64,000 nt of DNA from Tenrec ecaudatus. Lineage: Eukaryota; Chordata; Mammalia; Afrosoricida; Tenrecidae. The stretch is taken from the NCBI RefSeq assembly GCF_050624435.1, contig NC_134538.1, positions 111,984,437 through 112,048,436 on the forward strand, written 5' to 3'. How positions within the stretch are numbered: the first letter of the stretch is position 1; each line of letters starts with the position of its first letter. The translations under genes were made by a program, and so were the position numbers. A model generated the notes under the pieces. That model did not search any database. It was given only the letters and a program-made list of their open reading frames with translations, and was not told where the DNA came from. Below are positions 22,501-34,500 of the stretch, piece by piece.

Positions 22501-25500
22501 TTCTGTCCCAGCATGTTGTCTGTTTTTAAAAATGAGCCATGAGTGCTTAAAGAGAATGTGGATTTTTGTGTGTGTTGGTATGGAAAACTATATATATGTC
22601 TATCAGGTCCAGTTGCTTAACTGTACTGTTTAGATCTGTAGCTTCCTTGCTGGGCTTCCTTCCCAGTGATCTAGCTTTATCTGATAGCAGTGTATTAAAG
22701 TTACCTACTATGATTGTTGAATCTGTGATTTCTTTTTGATCTTTTGAATAGTTTGATGAATTTCATGGGTCTCTTGTTAGGTGCATATATATTTTTATGC
22801 TCACAGGTTCCTAGTTTGCTGATCCTTTTAGCATTTTATAGTGCTCCTCCTAGTCTTTTTTTATGGTTTGAACCTTGAGGTAAATTTTGTAGTAAATTAG
22901 GATTGTAACCTTTGATTTTTTAAATTTTTGTTTGCCTGGTATATTTTCCACCAACTTTTTATTCTTAGTTCATTTTTGTCTGTGAGCTTAAGGTGTATCT
23001 CTTGCAGGCAACAGATTGATGGGTTATGTTTTCTGAGCCAGTCTGCTAACCTTTATATTTTAGTGTATGAATTGAGACCGTTGACATTTAGCATGCCTAT
23101 CACAATCTGTGGATTCATTGCTTTCATCTCATGCCTTTGTGTTGGGTATTTTCCTATTTCCCTTCATATCAGTGTGCTGTGTTTGTGTGTGGGGCTTCAT
23201 TCTTGACTGCTTTCTCTTTGAGGTCATGTTATCTTGGTAATTGTTATCGGCACATTGGCTTCTGGATGGAGTTGGGCTATATGGTGGTCTCCTGCTTGTG
23301 CGTGGTGAATTTTGGGCTTCTGACCATAGTGACTCAGCAAGGACCTTCCATAGGGTTGGATGTCTTAAGGCATATTCTTTGAGTTTTTCCTTGTCCTGGA
23401 AGATCCTTATATCTTATTCTATCTTAATAGATAATTTGGTAGGGTAGAGGATTTGGGGGCAGGGGGCAGGTATTATTTTTTTCTTTCAGCTTTTGGAAGA
23501 TGTTACTCCACTCTCTCCTCCTTTTCATGGATTCTGCTTATAGGTCTGAGCATATTCTTACCTGAGAACCCTTTTAAGTGATTATCTTTGTTTTTCTTTC
23601 TGCTCTTAAATTTTTATCTTTTTCCTCAAAGTTGGATAATTTAGCTATTATATGCCTTAGTGAGTTCTTCGTAGGGGTTAGTCTATTTGGTGTCCTCTCT
23701 GCTTCCCGTAGGAGTGTCTGATTCTCATTCTTTATTGTAGGAAAGTTTGCTTCCAGAAATTCCCTTGCTAATGACTTCTTCATTGTGTCTTGTTCTGGTA
23801 GAACAATTATTCAAATATTGTTCCTCTTCATAGTATCTCTCATTGATCTCAGGTTTTCTTCTACCTCTTTTATTATCTTGCTTGACTGCTTTTTCATTTG
23901 CTGAGGTCTGCCTGATTGTCTTTGAGATTACTAATATGATTCTCAGCCTCCTCTAGTCTGTTCGTGAGATCCATGATCTTGTGTTTAGCTCTTGTATTCC
24001 CCTTTGGTGCATGGACTTCATCCCCTCTATTGTAGACTTCATCTCCTCTATCATTGCACCTTTATTCTGTGTTGCTTCCTTCATCTCTTTTATTAATCGA
24101 AGCAGCCTTCTGAAAATTTCTTTTTGTGGCAGATCCACTTCTGATTCATCTGTGAGTGTCATTAGCTCTGCTGTTGCATTTTGTCTTTCTTTTTTTCTTG
24201 TTGGGAGATTTGTGGTATGCTATTGTCTACATGGCAATTTTGTAGAGCTGGGCGCCATGTTTTTGGGAGATCAAGGGGCCCTGTGCTCTTTCTTTGTGTG
24301 ACTGGTAAGGGTGTTTTCGAGGGATGCCTGTGGCCTACTATCGTGGTGGGTTGGACTGCTGTGCTTTCAGGTTGCTGCTGTGATTCAGTGGCCAATGGTA
24401 ATAAAGGGCCACAGAGACTGGAGTGAGGCTGGAGACTGTTTGTTTGCTCCTGGGCCAAGTTAGTCTGGGCTGTAAGGCCATGATTTTCAGCCTTATTTTT
24501 TTTAAAGGCACCTAATAGAAGACAACAGTGGGGGAAGCCTCACTGCCACGAGAGGGGGTGCTGAGCAAAAGCGGAAACAAACTCACTGCCACTAGTGCAG
24601 GCGCCTGGGGGGAAAGGCTCCACAGGGTGGAGCTGCCCGACTCTGCTGGGGGCTGCTGTTGCTGCTGTGGGCGGGAGCTCTGTGCTGGCGTGGGAGAGGC
24701 CACTGCTGTTGTGGGTGATGGGAGGGGAGGAGCTCTGGGTGTAGTGATAAGTCTGAAGGGGCCAATTAGTGAGTAGTGGCCGTGTTGCAGTCTGAGGTAG
24801 TGTGGCCAGCATGGGCTGGGGAGCCACATGGACGAGGTCACTGATCTCCTGGGTTCTGAAGCAGACTAGATGTTGGGGAAGGATGCCTTCTGGACCAAGA
24901 TAGGCACTGCTGGGGAAGCAGCGGGCACTGTGCTCTGCAGATGGGCACTATAGATGTGGCTGTGTCAGCGGCGGAGGGGTCTCAGGCAAAGGTGCAGAGA
25001 GCCCCCTGCAGCCTCAAGTGACCAGACTTACTGTAGGTCGGCCCCTGAGGCTCCGGGTGGGTGATGGGAGGGACCAGAACTTGATGGCAGTGGACCAGGG
25101 CCTTGTGGAGAGAGGGGAACCATGGGAGAAGGGAGTAGCTCTCCTAGGGGAGTGCTGCAGGTGGACATCTGCTGTGTGGTGGTCAAGCTGCGAATGTGGG
25201 GAACTCAGCAGGGCAGCTGTGCAGCTTCTGGTGTGGTGACCATGCTGGGGGAAGGGGTTGTAATTGGTGAGTGGTGACCATGGCTGCGTGCAGAAGCAGC
25301 ATGGCACAGCCTGGAAATCCCAGGTATCAGATTTCTGGGGCTCTGGAGCAAGGCAGATGTGGGGGAGGGTCACTTCCCAGACAGAGGAAGCAATCTGGAT
25401 TGTTGTTGGGGTCTTTTCACTGACCAGAATCTTCCCACTTGCTCTGGACACTGATGACCATGGAACTGCCAGTATGGGCTGCTTACCTGGACACCATCTT

Positions 25501-28500
25501 GCCTCTGTTTGAATTGTGTTAATTTTATAACTTAGTTTTTGATCATCATGCAGACCAATGGGCAAAATTGTCTAAAGAGATTGTATATGCCCATGGTTGG
25601 AGCGTGTTGGAGAGCATGCTACAGGATTACTAAAACATGCTGTGAATTCCAGACAAAAATGACCATTATTTCAAAAAGATAATTAGGTGGATGTCAATTT
25701 AGTTTGAATTGAGGAAGAGACACTTCAGATATCTTCTTTTGCTTCCAGGGTTGCCTTACTTATACATTGGGATGGCACTCAAAATGGGTAAGAATGCAGA
25801 GGAATATCTTTCAGGAAGATAGGCATTGGGGCTTATTATGAACTTTATTATTACCCCTCCTATGCTGTAAATAAAGGTATATTGATATTCTAACCATTGG
25901 CACCTGTGAACACGCCTTTGCATAGAAATAGAGTCTTCGATGACTATACTACCCATTAACATGAGTCTAGACAAGAATAAAATTGGTTTCTAAACCAATC
26001 TAAAGGCTGTTCTTTTTTCTGTTCCCTTATGTCTTCCCTTGATAACCAACTAATAAGCTTTAGTCTATTTTCACTGCCTATTCTAGATAAGCCATATATG
26101 CGGAAACATCCAATGTATGTCCTTGAACTAAAACTGTGAGCATCTGCATATCACGGGAAGTGCAGTGGTTAAGTTCTTGATTACTCACCATGAGGTCTTG
26201 GTTACTACCCATGCGCTTCAGGAGAAAGATGTGGCAATTTCCTTTTAGAAAGATTTATACCTTGAAAATACTATGGTAAGAGTTTTATTCTGTCCTGTAG
26301 TGGGCCCAGTGAGTAGGAATTGGCTTGACATCTCTGGTTTTGTGCATGTGTGTGTGTGTGTTTTAGTTTTGGTCAGTATCATCAGAAAGGCATTTGAAGT
26401 TAAATTTTAAAAGGAGGAGTCTTGGGATTCTACCTATTTTGGTGTGACTACCTTTTTACCATTAGATATTCAGGACCCTCAACAGTAACAGCTAAGGTTT
26501 GAAAGAGACTTTTCAAGACATCTTATATTTATATGCTTTGACTTAAGGGAGTTGGAAATACAGTAGAACAATATTTTCCTAGTCTTAATAAATTCATGAC
26601 CAAACAGCCATCCCTCTTAAAACTTTCCAAATAGTTCCCTACTTCAGTCAGTAAGGCTTCTGTACACAGTAACAGCAGGTTAATTTAGCGCCATGCTGTG
26701 TTTGTCCCTAAAATGAGAGAGTAAGTTGATGAAATGGACCCATCCACCAGAAGCCGAGTTTCACAAAGTCTCTCTGCAGGCACTGAATAGTGATTGACTC
26801 ACCGCACCTGTCCCTTGTCCGCATTGTCCACAGAGTGCTGATGCTAACCTCTTCTTTCAGAGTCGTGCTGAACCCAGGGAAACCTAGGCTAATCTTGTTT
26901 GTTTGTGTTTCCCTTAGGCATTCACTTTCTGTCCCCACTCTCTGGAGACTCTGGTTCTATGTTTCATTCTGTCTGTAGTCAGAAAACCAGACTTACAGCC
27001 ATTGAGTTGATTCTGACTGTAAGACAGAGTAGAATTTCCACGTTGTGCTGTACATCTGGACAGGAGCAGAAAGCTTCACATTCTTCCCCAGAGCAGCTGG
27101 TGGGTTCACGCTCTGGCAGCCCAGCTCTTTGCCCACTATGCCACCAGGACTCCTTGTGTCTATATTACCTTAAAGGAAACTTTATTTTCTCGAACTGAAT
27201 CATAACCTTAACCACATTCCTCTCTAGATGATAGTACTCACTATAAACCCAGCAATAACCTGCTTGTGATTTCCTTCCAGGAACCCTGGTGGCGCTGTGG
27301 GGTAGCCATTGGACTACTAATCACAGAGCCAGTGGTTCAAAACCACCAGTCTTTTTCAGGGAGAAAGAGGAGGCTCTTTACTCCCATAGATATTTGCTAC
27401 CTTGAAACCCTATGTAGGGTCTCTAGGTGTCAGAACTTGATATGATGGCAATGGATTTAAAACATTTATGTCTGATTCATTTTACTGTGAGGGAATTAAA
27501 AGGTAATGGATCTTTCCGTTTTGAAGCCCCTCTTACCGTTCATTAGCAAGAATACCTTTTCCTTTTCTCCCTCTCTTCTAGTTACTGGATCATCTAGACT
27601 CATCTTAGACATCACCTCTTCCAAGAAGTCTTCCTAGAACCTTGTGTCATGATCTGTTGATATCTCTCTAAATTGTTAACTGCCTTGTATTTGGATGTGT
27701 CACTAATGTTGCTGCTTTTATTGTTTCAGCAAGTGTCCAGCAGGCACCTGTGATGGATGTACATTCTATTTCCTGTGGGAGAGTGCTGAAGCTTGCCCTC
27801 TCTGCACAGAGCGTGACTTCCATGAGATTGAGGGAGCCTGTAAGAGAGGATTTCAGGTAAGGGGGCAGACTTACCCAAGCAGATGTAGGCCATCAAAGAT
27901 ACAATTCTTTAGTCCAGTATCACTTGCACCCAAGAAGTTCAGGTTCAAAGACATGACTGAAGCTTACAGTTACCTGCAGGTAGCATTTACAATTAAGTCC
28001 GGTAGCTAAACTGTCATATGCTAGGGTAGCTGTGGATGTGTCTTGGGATTGGGGAAATGAATTTTGACAAGGGAGTTATGGGCCAAATTGCCTGGATATT
28101 AAAGAAATGATACCACTCAGGCAAAGTGTTACTCTTATAGTGATTGTGGGTATAATTAAGATGGAATGGTATAACTGGTTCACCACAAGAAGCATCTTAA
28201 AAACTAAAGTGTGTTTCACGAATATTATAGTCTATAGTGTGCAATAGTTTTCTTTGGCTAGCCTGTTAGAAAACATATGCATATACTTACTGAGGTCACA
28301 CTTTTGGGTTGCATCAAGAACAAAGGGGCAGCTGCCCATTGGGGCGATGTCTAAATAGGTAGGTTCACGAGGTTGACTCAAGCCAGCACAATGGTTAGGC
28401 TCGAGAGTGAACCAGGAGTCGGGTCCAAAGGCTGAGGGAGAACAAACAGTCGAGCCAGTGACGAGAGTAGGGTTTCAAGTAAACAGAACTCTTGAGATAG

Positions 28501-31500
28501 CAGCTCATAGAGGTTAAGAACATAGGCTCAGTCTCAGGTAGATGCCAACCTATGCACGCTACCGTGTTATCTTCGGTAAATGATTTTTATCATTCCGTGC
28601 CTCAGTTTCATTGTAAAATAGGCACAAATGCTTCACAAGAATATTAATATGCTTATCACGTATCTGACATATGGTAAATGCTCAGTAAATGCTAGCTATT
28701 CATTTAGTTTCCTGCCCAACCCCCTCCTTATTTGTTTTCCTTACCTGATCACCCCATAGTATGCTCAGAGGAAGTTATCTAATGAGATTAGAAGTTATGT
28801 AGGTTTGAGGTGATAGTGACATATCTCTACCTGCCTTTCAACTACTACTTGTGTGAAAATTTTCCCCTCATCATTAGGATAAGAGAAATGCTTCTGATAT
28901 TGGACCCCAGTTCTGGGGGACCAGCACTTCAGAAAAGCAGGATTCTGCTTCACTGCCATTAAATATTTAAAAATTTCCCCCATGTTTCTGAAACCAAAGC
29001 AATGCAAACTAACATGGACAATTCAGGCTGCACACACTAGCAAAATGAAAATAAATTAAAATCCCAGTTTCAGTCTCACTTCTCAGAAATAATGATTATT
29101 TAATTATTATTTTTGCATTTTCACTTGGTGTCTCCCTTTTGTTTGTCTCATACATACACATCCACCCATACATTCTGCAGTTTGTTTACTTTTTTCTCTT
29201 ATTTTTCAAAATAAGTTCAGATTCTATCCTATACATTTCTGAGTTTGACTTATGTAGTTAATAGATCATTAAAAATTTTGCCTTAAAATGTATATTTTTG
29301 AAAATATGGTCTTAATGATTAATAAATATCCTATTATTTCTACAATTAGGGATTTATTACCTTCCCTGTTGAACATTGCAGAAACAAATGGAAAGTAAGC
29401 TTTTATACATAGTTCTATGATAAAACATCTTTGTTAGAGATCTGATTATCTTCTTAGAGTATACTATTAGGAGACTAGTTGGATCCAGGAAACAGACATT
29501 ATGTTCTAAACTGCTTTGGTTGTGTCAATTTGCACAACTGCCAGGAGTATTTGATACAGCCTTTTCATCGTAGCAGCTAAGAGTACTATGAAATGTAACT
29601 TTGCTTGCTTCGAGGCCAATTGCTTACCCTGTTTCCCTCACGAAATTACTGGAAGGGTAGTACAGAAGCGCCAATGAGGATAAGTCGGTATTGACGTTAG
29701 AGTCCTAGTGGACAGGAACATCACAAGGTCCGAGGGTTTGGTGGACGTTCTGAGAGGTGGAAGACAAATGGAACCCTGGTGGTGCTAGCATTAGACAGCT
29801 AACCACAAGGCCTGCAGTTCAAAACCACCAGCGTGCTCTGAGGGAGAAAGAAAGCTTTCCACTCCTATCAAGAGTTAGTCTTGGAGATCCACAGGGGGCC
29901 GTTCTAACCCATCCTATTGGGTCGCCTTGAGTTGGCATAGACTCGATGGCCATTCGTTTGAGTGGCCAAGGGGACAAGAGTGGTCTTTACGTGCTTACCA
30001 CGGAGCAGCAGGCGAGAGTGCTCACAGAGCTTCGGGGAGCTGTTCAGTGCACGGAAGTCTTGCCGCTGCCATCCAGGCGATTTTGAGAGCCCATACCTTA
30101 ACTCTTGTTGAGAGCAAAGAGCCTTGTCTTTTCCCACAGAGCGGCTGGTGGTTTCAAACTGCCGTCCTTGTGGTTGGCAGCCCAACATGTAACCATGATG
30201 CTCCCAGGGCTTCCAAGGAAGTCTTGAAGGGCTTTAATTGGAAGATTTCAAGGCAGGAATGTGAGAGGGGACGAAATCAGTGACCCCTTCCCCCTCTTAA
30301 TCTCATGCATACACGGCAGCAACGGTGTTTGCTCTTGAGGTGGGGCTGGCAGGAAGCGTATAGGTAGGTATTATTCAAATGGGGTATTTTCAAACTTTAA
30401 TAACATTGAACCTGTAGTAAAAAATGTATTGCACATTGAACCTAGTACATAGACACAAACACACAAGATTACATCTAGCAATGAAATTGTTTCAGGGAGC
30501 AGTGTATTTTTTAAAAAATGTGTGAGTACAAGCATAAAGTTAACGTAAATATTGTTTTATTAATATTTTAATACAAAGATGGGAAAAAAATCCAGAACTC
30601 GCACTAAAAATAAAGAAGGGAATGTTTTATTCAACTAATCGGGTATGATCTATAGAGAAGTTTATCTCAGCTCAGAACCTGCTGGGAAAATGCTCACACA
30701 TGTAGCATCCTGTTGCGCTAGTTTCTTTTTTTAACATTTTTAAGTGGGTCAAGGATGAAAATTCCCATTTCACAAAAATAGTTCCATATTAATTCTCATA
30801 ATAATTACAATGTGCCTTTTTGCCTTGCAATGGGAATTCTTCTTTGCTCTTTTCCCCAAATCATCATAAACTTATGATCACTCTCAGAGTAAATAAAAAG
30901 TGGAGCTATGTTCTTTGGGCACCAAGTTTAACTCAAGTGTTTTAGATATAGAAAAGATATGTTACCCAAATGTTCTTTAATATTTAATACTGCCTTTTGG
31001 AAGGCAATGATTTCAAGGTGAAGGTAGTGGAGCCACACCAATTTCTCTAAATTTTTATTCTAACTGCCTCCATTAAAAAGTTCTTTTCAGCATGTTATCA
31101 GAGTCCTGGGAACAGAGCATTGCTAGATGATTTTTTTTAATATGTATTTTTTCCTAAAGAAAATTATCTTTGGGAACACGTTGATGTGTTTCCTATTTTG
31201 AAATATATGACTTCTCACTCTGGTTCCAAACTTAATTTGAGAAGTATAAGAAAAATCAATTAAAGTATACCCTTCTATCATACCAAATGAAAACCTTTGG
31301 CAAATGTGATTGAGTTTTAAAAAGCAACACGCGAGAGTAATTCCTGACTTGGTACACATTCCTTAGTATGAAGGACGCTTCAAATAGTTTGTGGAAAAAT
31401 TGTCCTTTGTTTTATTTCCATTTGCCCATGAATTTTGAAGCCCCCTTGTATATTCCGTGCAACAACAAGCAAATATGGGTATGCTGCAGGGAGTGGAGTG

Positions 31501-34500
31501 GATCCCTTCCAGCCTCTAAATGTTTCCAAAAAGCCACCCTTCAGCGATCGCAGCATCATACAAATAACAGCTTTCACTACTATTTCCATTATGCCCAGGC
31601 GTAAGAATGGATTGCTTTGGATACCAGAGCTTTATGATAGGAAAAAAGATAGTGCCAAATAATGATGAGTATATTTTTTCTTTTGCAATAATTGCTCAGA
31701 ATTTCAGCTTGACTGTCTGCCTTATCCTTTATAATTTATCACCTTTTGTTGACAGTGTACTTTCGTGATTCTGTAAATATAGCTAATCCATTTGTGCATG
31801 AAGTTAAATTTAAACAACATAATAAGTCCTCCACATATATCTAGTATAACGCACAAGAGCTTTTCAATTTGTGATAAAAGTCCTCTTATCAAATTGGATC
31901 TCCAAAAATCTATACCAGACTCTAAGTGTATTAGGCATTACTTCCAAATGTCCTGCAGGAGTGAAGATAGAGGAGATACTCTGTTATCACTAAGAGGAAT
32001 GCTCTTAAATGTACTCTCAAATGTACCTCCCTCTGTTCACACAGTAATCTTTACATTCAGAGAGAGTGATTTTTTCCCTTCACTGCAATGTCAGCCATTT
32101 TCTTGATTACCAGTGATGTAAGATGGAGTGACATAGTAGTGGAGCTTTCTGAATAACCATCATAGAATGACTTTAGGACATTTTACCAGTAGCTTGATGT
32201 TGTTTTCTTCTTTGTCAGTGTTTGAGAAGCTAATTGAAATTGTAAGCATTTTGAGTGTTCAGACTATTGTGTAAGACTGTCTTTAGACAATGGAGCCTGC
32301 CATTTAAGACCCAGAACCACATACACGCTTCCACAGTCTCTCTTTCTTTTCTTTTTATAAGATTCCAATCAAGTGAAGTCAACCTTTATTGACTGAAGTC
32401 AACCTTCTTTTTTTTTTTTTTTTACAGTCGCCCTGTTTTGCACTGGATGTAGCAGCTGAGAATGTGTCTGTATTTCTCACTTCGTTTCTTTGCTTACAAA
32501 AGTAATGCAATCCACTCTAAAAGTAACTCTTTGAACGAAGGTTAATGAAAATGCTATCATTTTCATGTGCTAAAAAAAATCAATCACTAAGATTTTTTTT
32601 TCCCCTGAAAAACACGCAGCAAATTCTAGTTCAAAACTTGGCCAAAGTTTTGGTCTAAGTAAGATTCTACTGCACGGCACTCCATGACTCACTGCAAATT
32701 AAGTTAACATAAAAATAAATGTCATGGCATTATGCTTCTCTCAGGATGTTGATCAAAGTTATTATCACACACTAGAAAATTTAATGAGACACAATGAGCA
32801 AAAGATTTAATATCCTCTTCTTAATCAATGGTATAATTGTCATGCAAATTGCTATTGTGCATGTTGAAGTCTATAAGGATCCGTGAACTGTCTTCTGGTT
32901 TTCTCTTCTAATCTGCCCCATTGTACATATATTAAATTGTGGCTTGAAATCCAGTATAGTGCAAGTTGCAAGGCGCAGTTTGAAAAATATTGCCATAAAG
33001 AACTAGAATCATCTAGTTTGGAGGAATCAGAATAACTGGTATGAGTAGTGATTATACAGAATCGTAGCCTTTCTATTTTGGTGTGAGGGAGACAGGTGCA
33101 GTTTGGGTGCCTGCTTCCATACCACGTACCAAAGCTGGCTGGACATGGTGCTCCTCCATGCCCGGAATTCCCGGTCTGCTCTTCTACTTTGGTGAGATGC
33201 CAGTGGGGTCAGTGAACCTACGTTATACAATGGTGGCATTCAAGTAAGCTAACAATATTCACTCACTTCTACTTCTACTCAGAAATGACTTACAGAATCA
33301 GAGGTCACCAGACATTTGAGGAAAATAGACAAAAATGATGTGTCCAAATGGAGTCATTTTTACTCAGCTTCCATACCGTTATTCACGACTTCCTTAATCA
33401 CTCTTTAGTAGATCGCTTTCTTGTCTTCCTGGAGTTTCAACAGGTGAATGCTGAACTTCCTGGACTAATTTTCTGTGCCTCCTGTGAATAAGGAATTGGC
33501 AACCGTCCTCTGCCCCATGAGAAACTCACCTCTCAACCTATCTGCTTGAATACAGACCTTGTTTTCACGAGGTATTGTTCTGTTTGCTTGTTTAAAAGGA
33601 GACCTTATACGTATGGAATGAACCTAAATGGTGCATTAAAGGAATTTCTTTGCCTGAGAAAAAGCTGTCAACCTGCGAAACAGTTGACTTTTGGCTGAAG
33701 GTGGGAGCAGGCGCGGGAGCTTTTACCGCTGTTTTGCTGGTGGCCCTAACTTGTTATTTCTGGAAAAAGAATAAAAAGTAAGTAACGTCACTGGAATAAT
33801 CACATTCCAACAGAACTGGGAATCCCAACAATTGGGAAATTTTGGATTTAATCCTTATATACAAAAGACTTTCTCAGACACAAGACACATATCTCCTAGT
33901 CAAACATTTCTCCTCGAAGAAAGGCCTTTAAGAAAGCAAGCCAAAGCTTTGTCTATTTTGTTGATATCACAAAACATTAGAGATCATTTGTTTGGACCAA
34001 TTAATTACACAGACTAAGAAAAATGGAGGCTCCTGGTCACACAGGTAGATGGTGGCACAGGTGAAACTGGAAGCTGATTTTCTTTCTGTACCTGTTGCTC
34101 TTTTCATGATATCATGCTGTCTTCTTGACCCATCTTTTGCTTTGCTGTTTCCTGTAGGAAACTGACTAAATATATTGACAAATATCACATTTCTTTATTC
34201 AGGACTAAATAAATCTGAGGTTGAATATAGGGCTAACCTCTGGACATGTCTTGACTTGTTACATGATTTGAATCTTTAAAAATAATTTACATAGTGGGCT
34301 TGTGAAAGTTCAGTATTTTTATACCTCGGGACAATTGTAATATTTAGGATGTTAAAGATAAATGAAGAATGATATAGAGCCATAATAAAGACCAAGTTCT
34401 TTTCCTGCTTGATATTATCGTATTTTTAAACTAAACTTTGACCAGTCTTATTGTAAATTAGCTTCCAGATATTCATACATTAAGAAAACAATTGTCGCCT

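Larger units (their letters stand above)
14718..27729 (+). other. ELAPOR2 13-kb intron
   Basis: It holds AfroSINEs, an old antisense L1 3' fragment (about 18720-19100), a palindromic MITE (19740-19847) and an antisense L1 with 5' UTR, ORF1 and partial ORF2 (20650-25565). A CTCF-like motif lies at 17148-17163. The stretches 14718-15440, 15650-16870, 17170-18710, 19860-20640 and 25570-26150 show nothing I recognise. Confidence 0.7.
27857..33598 (+). other. ELAPOR2 intron, 5.7 kb
   Basis: It contains a MIR (28505-28702) and two AfroSINEs. A T-run with a short direct repeat (GAAGTCAACCTT, twice) sits near 32375-32424. The remainder, including 28710-29760 and 30220-33598, is AT-rich with no repeat or exon I can name. 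Confidence 0.65.

Noticed and set aside
25014-25565. 183-residue open frame on the - strand, the longest in the window
   Set aside because: It is the GC-rich 5' UTR of the antisense L1; low stop density follows from base composition.
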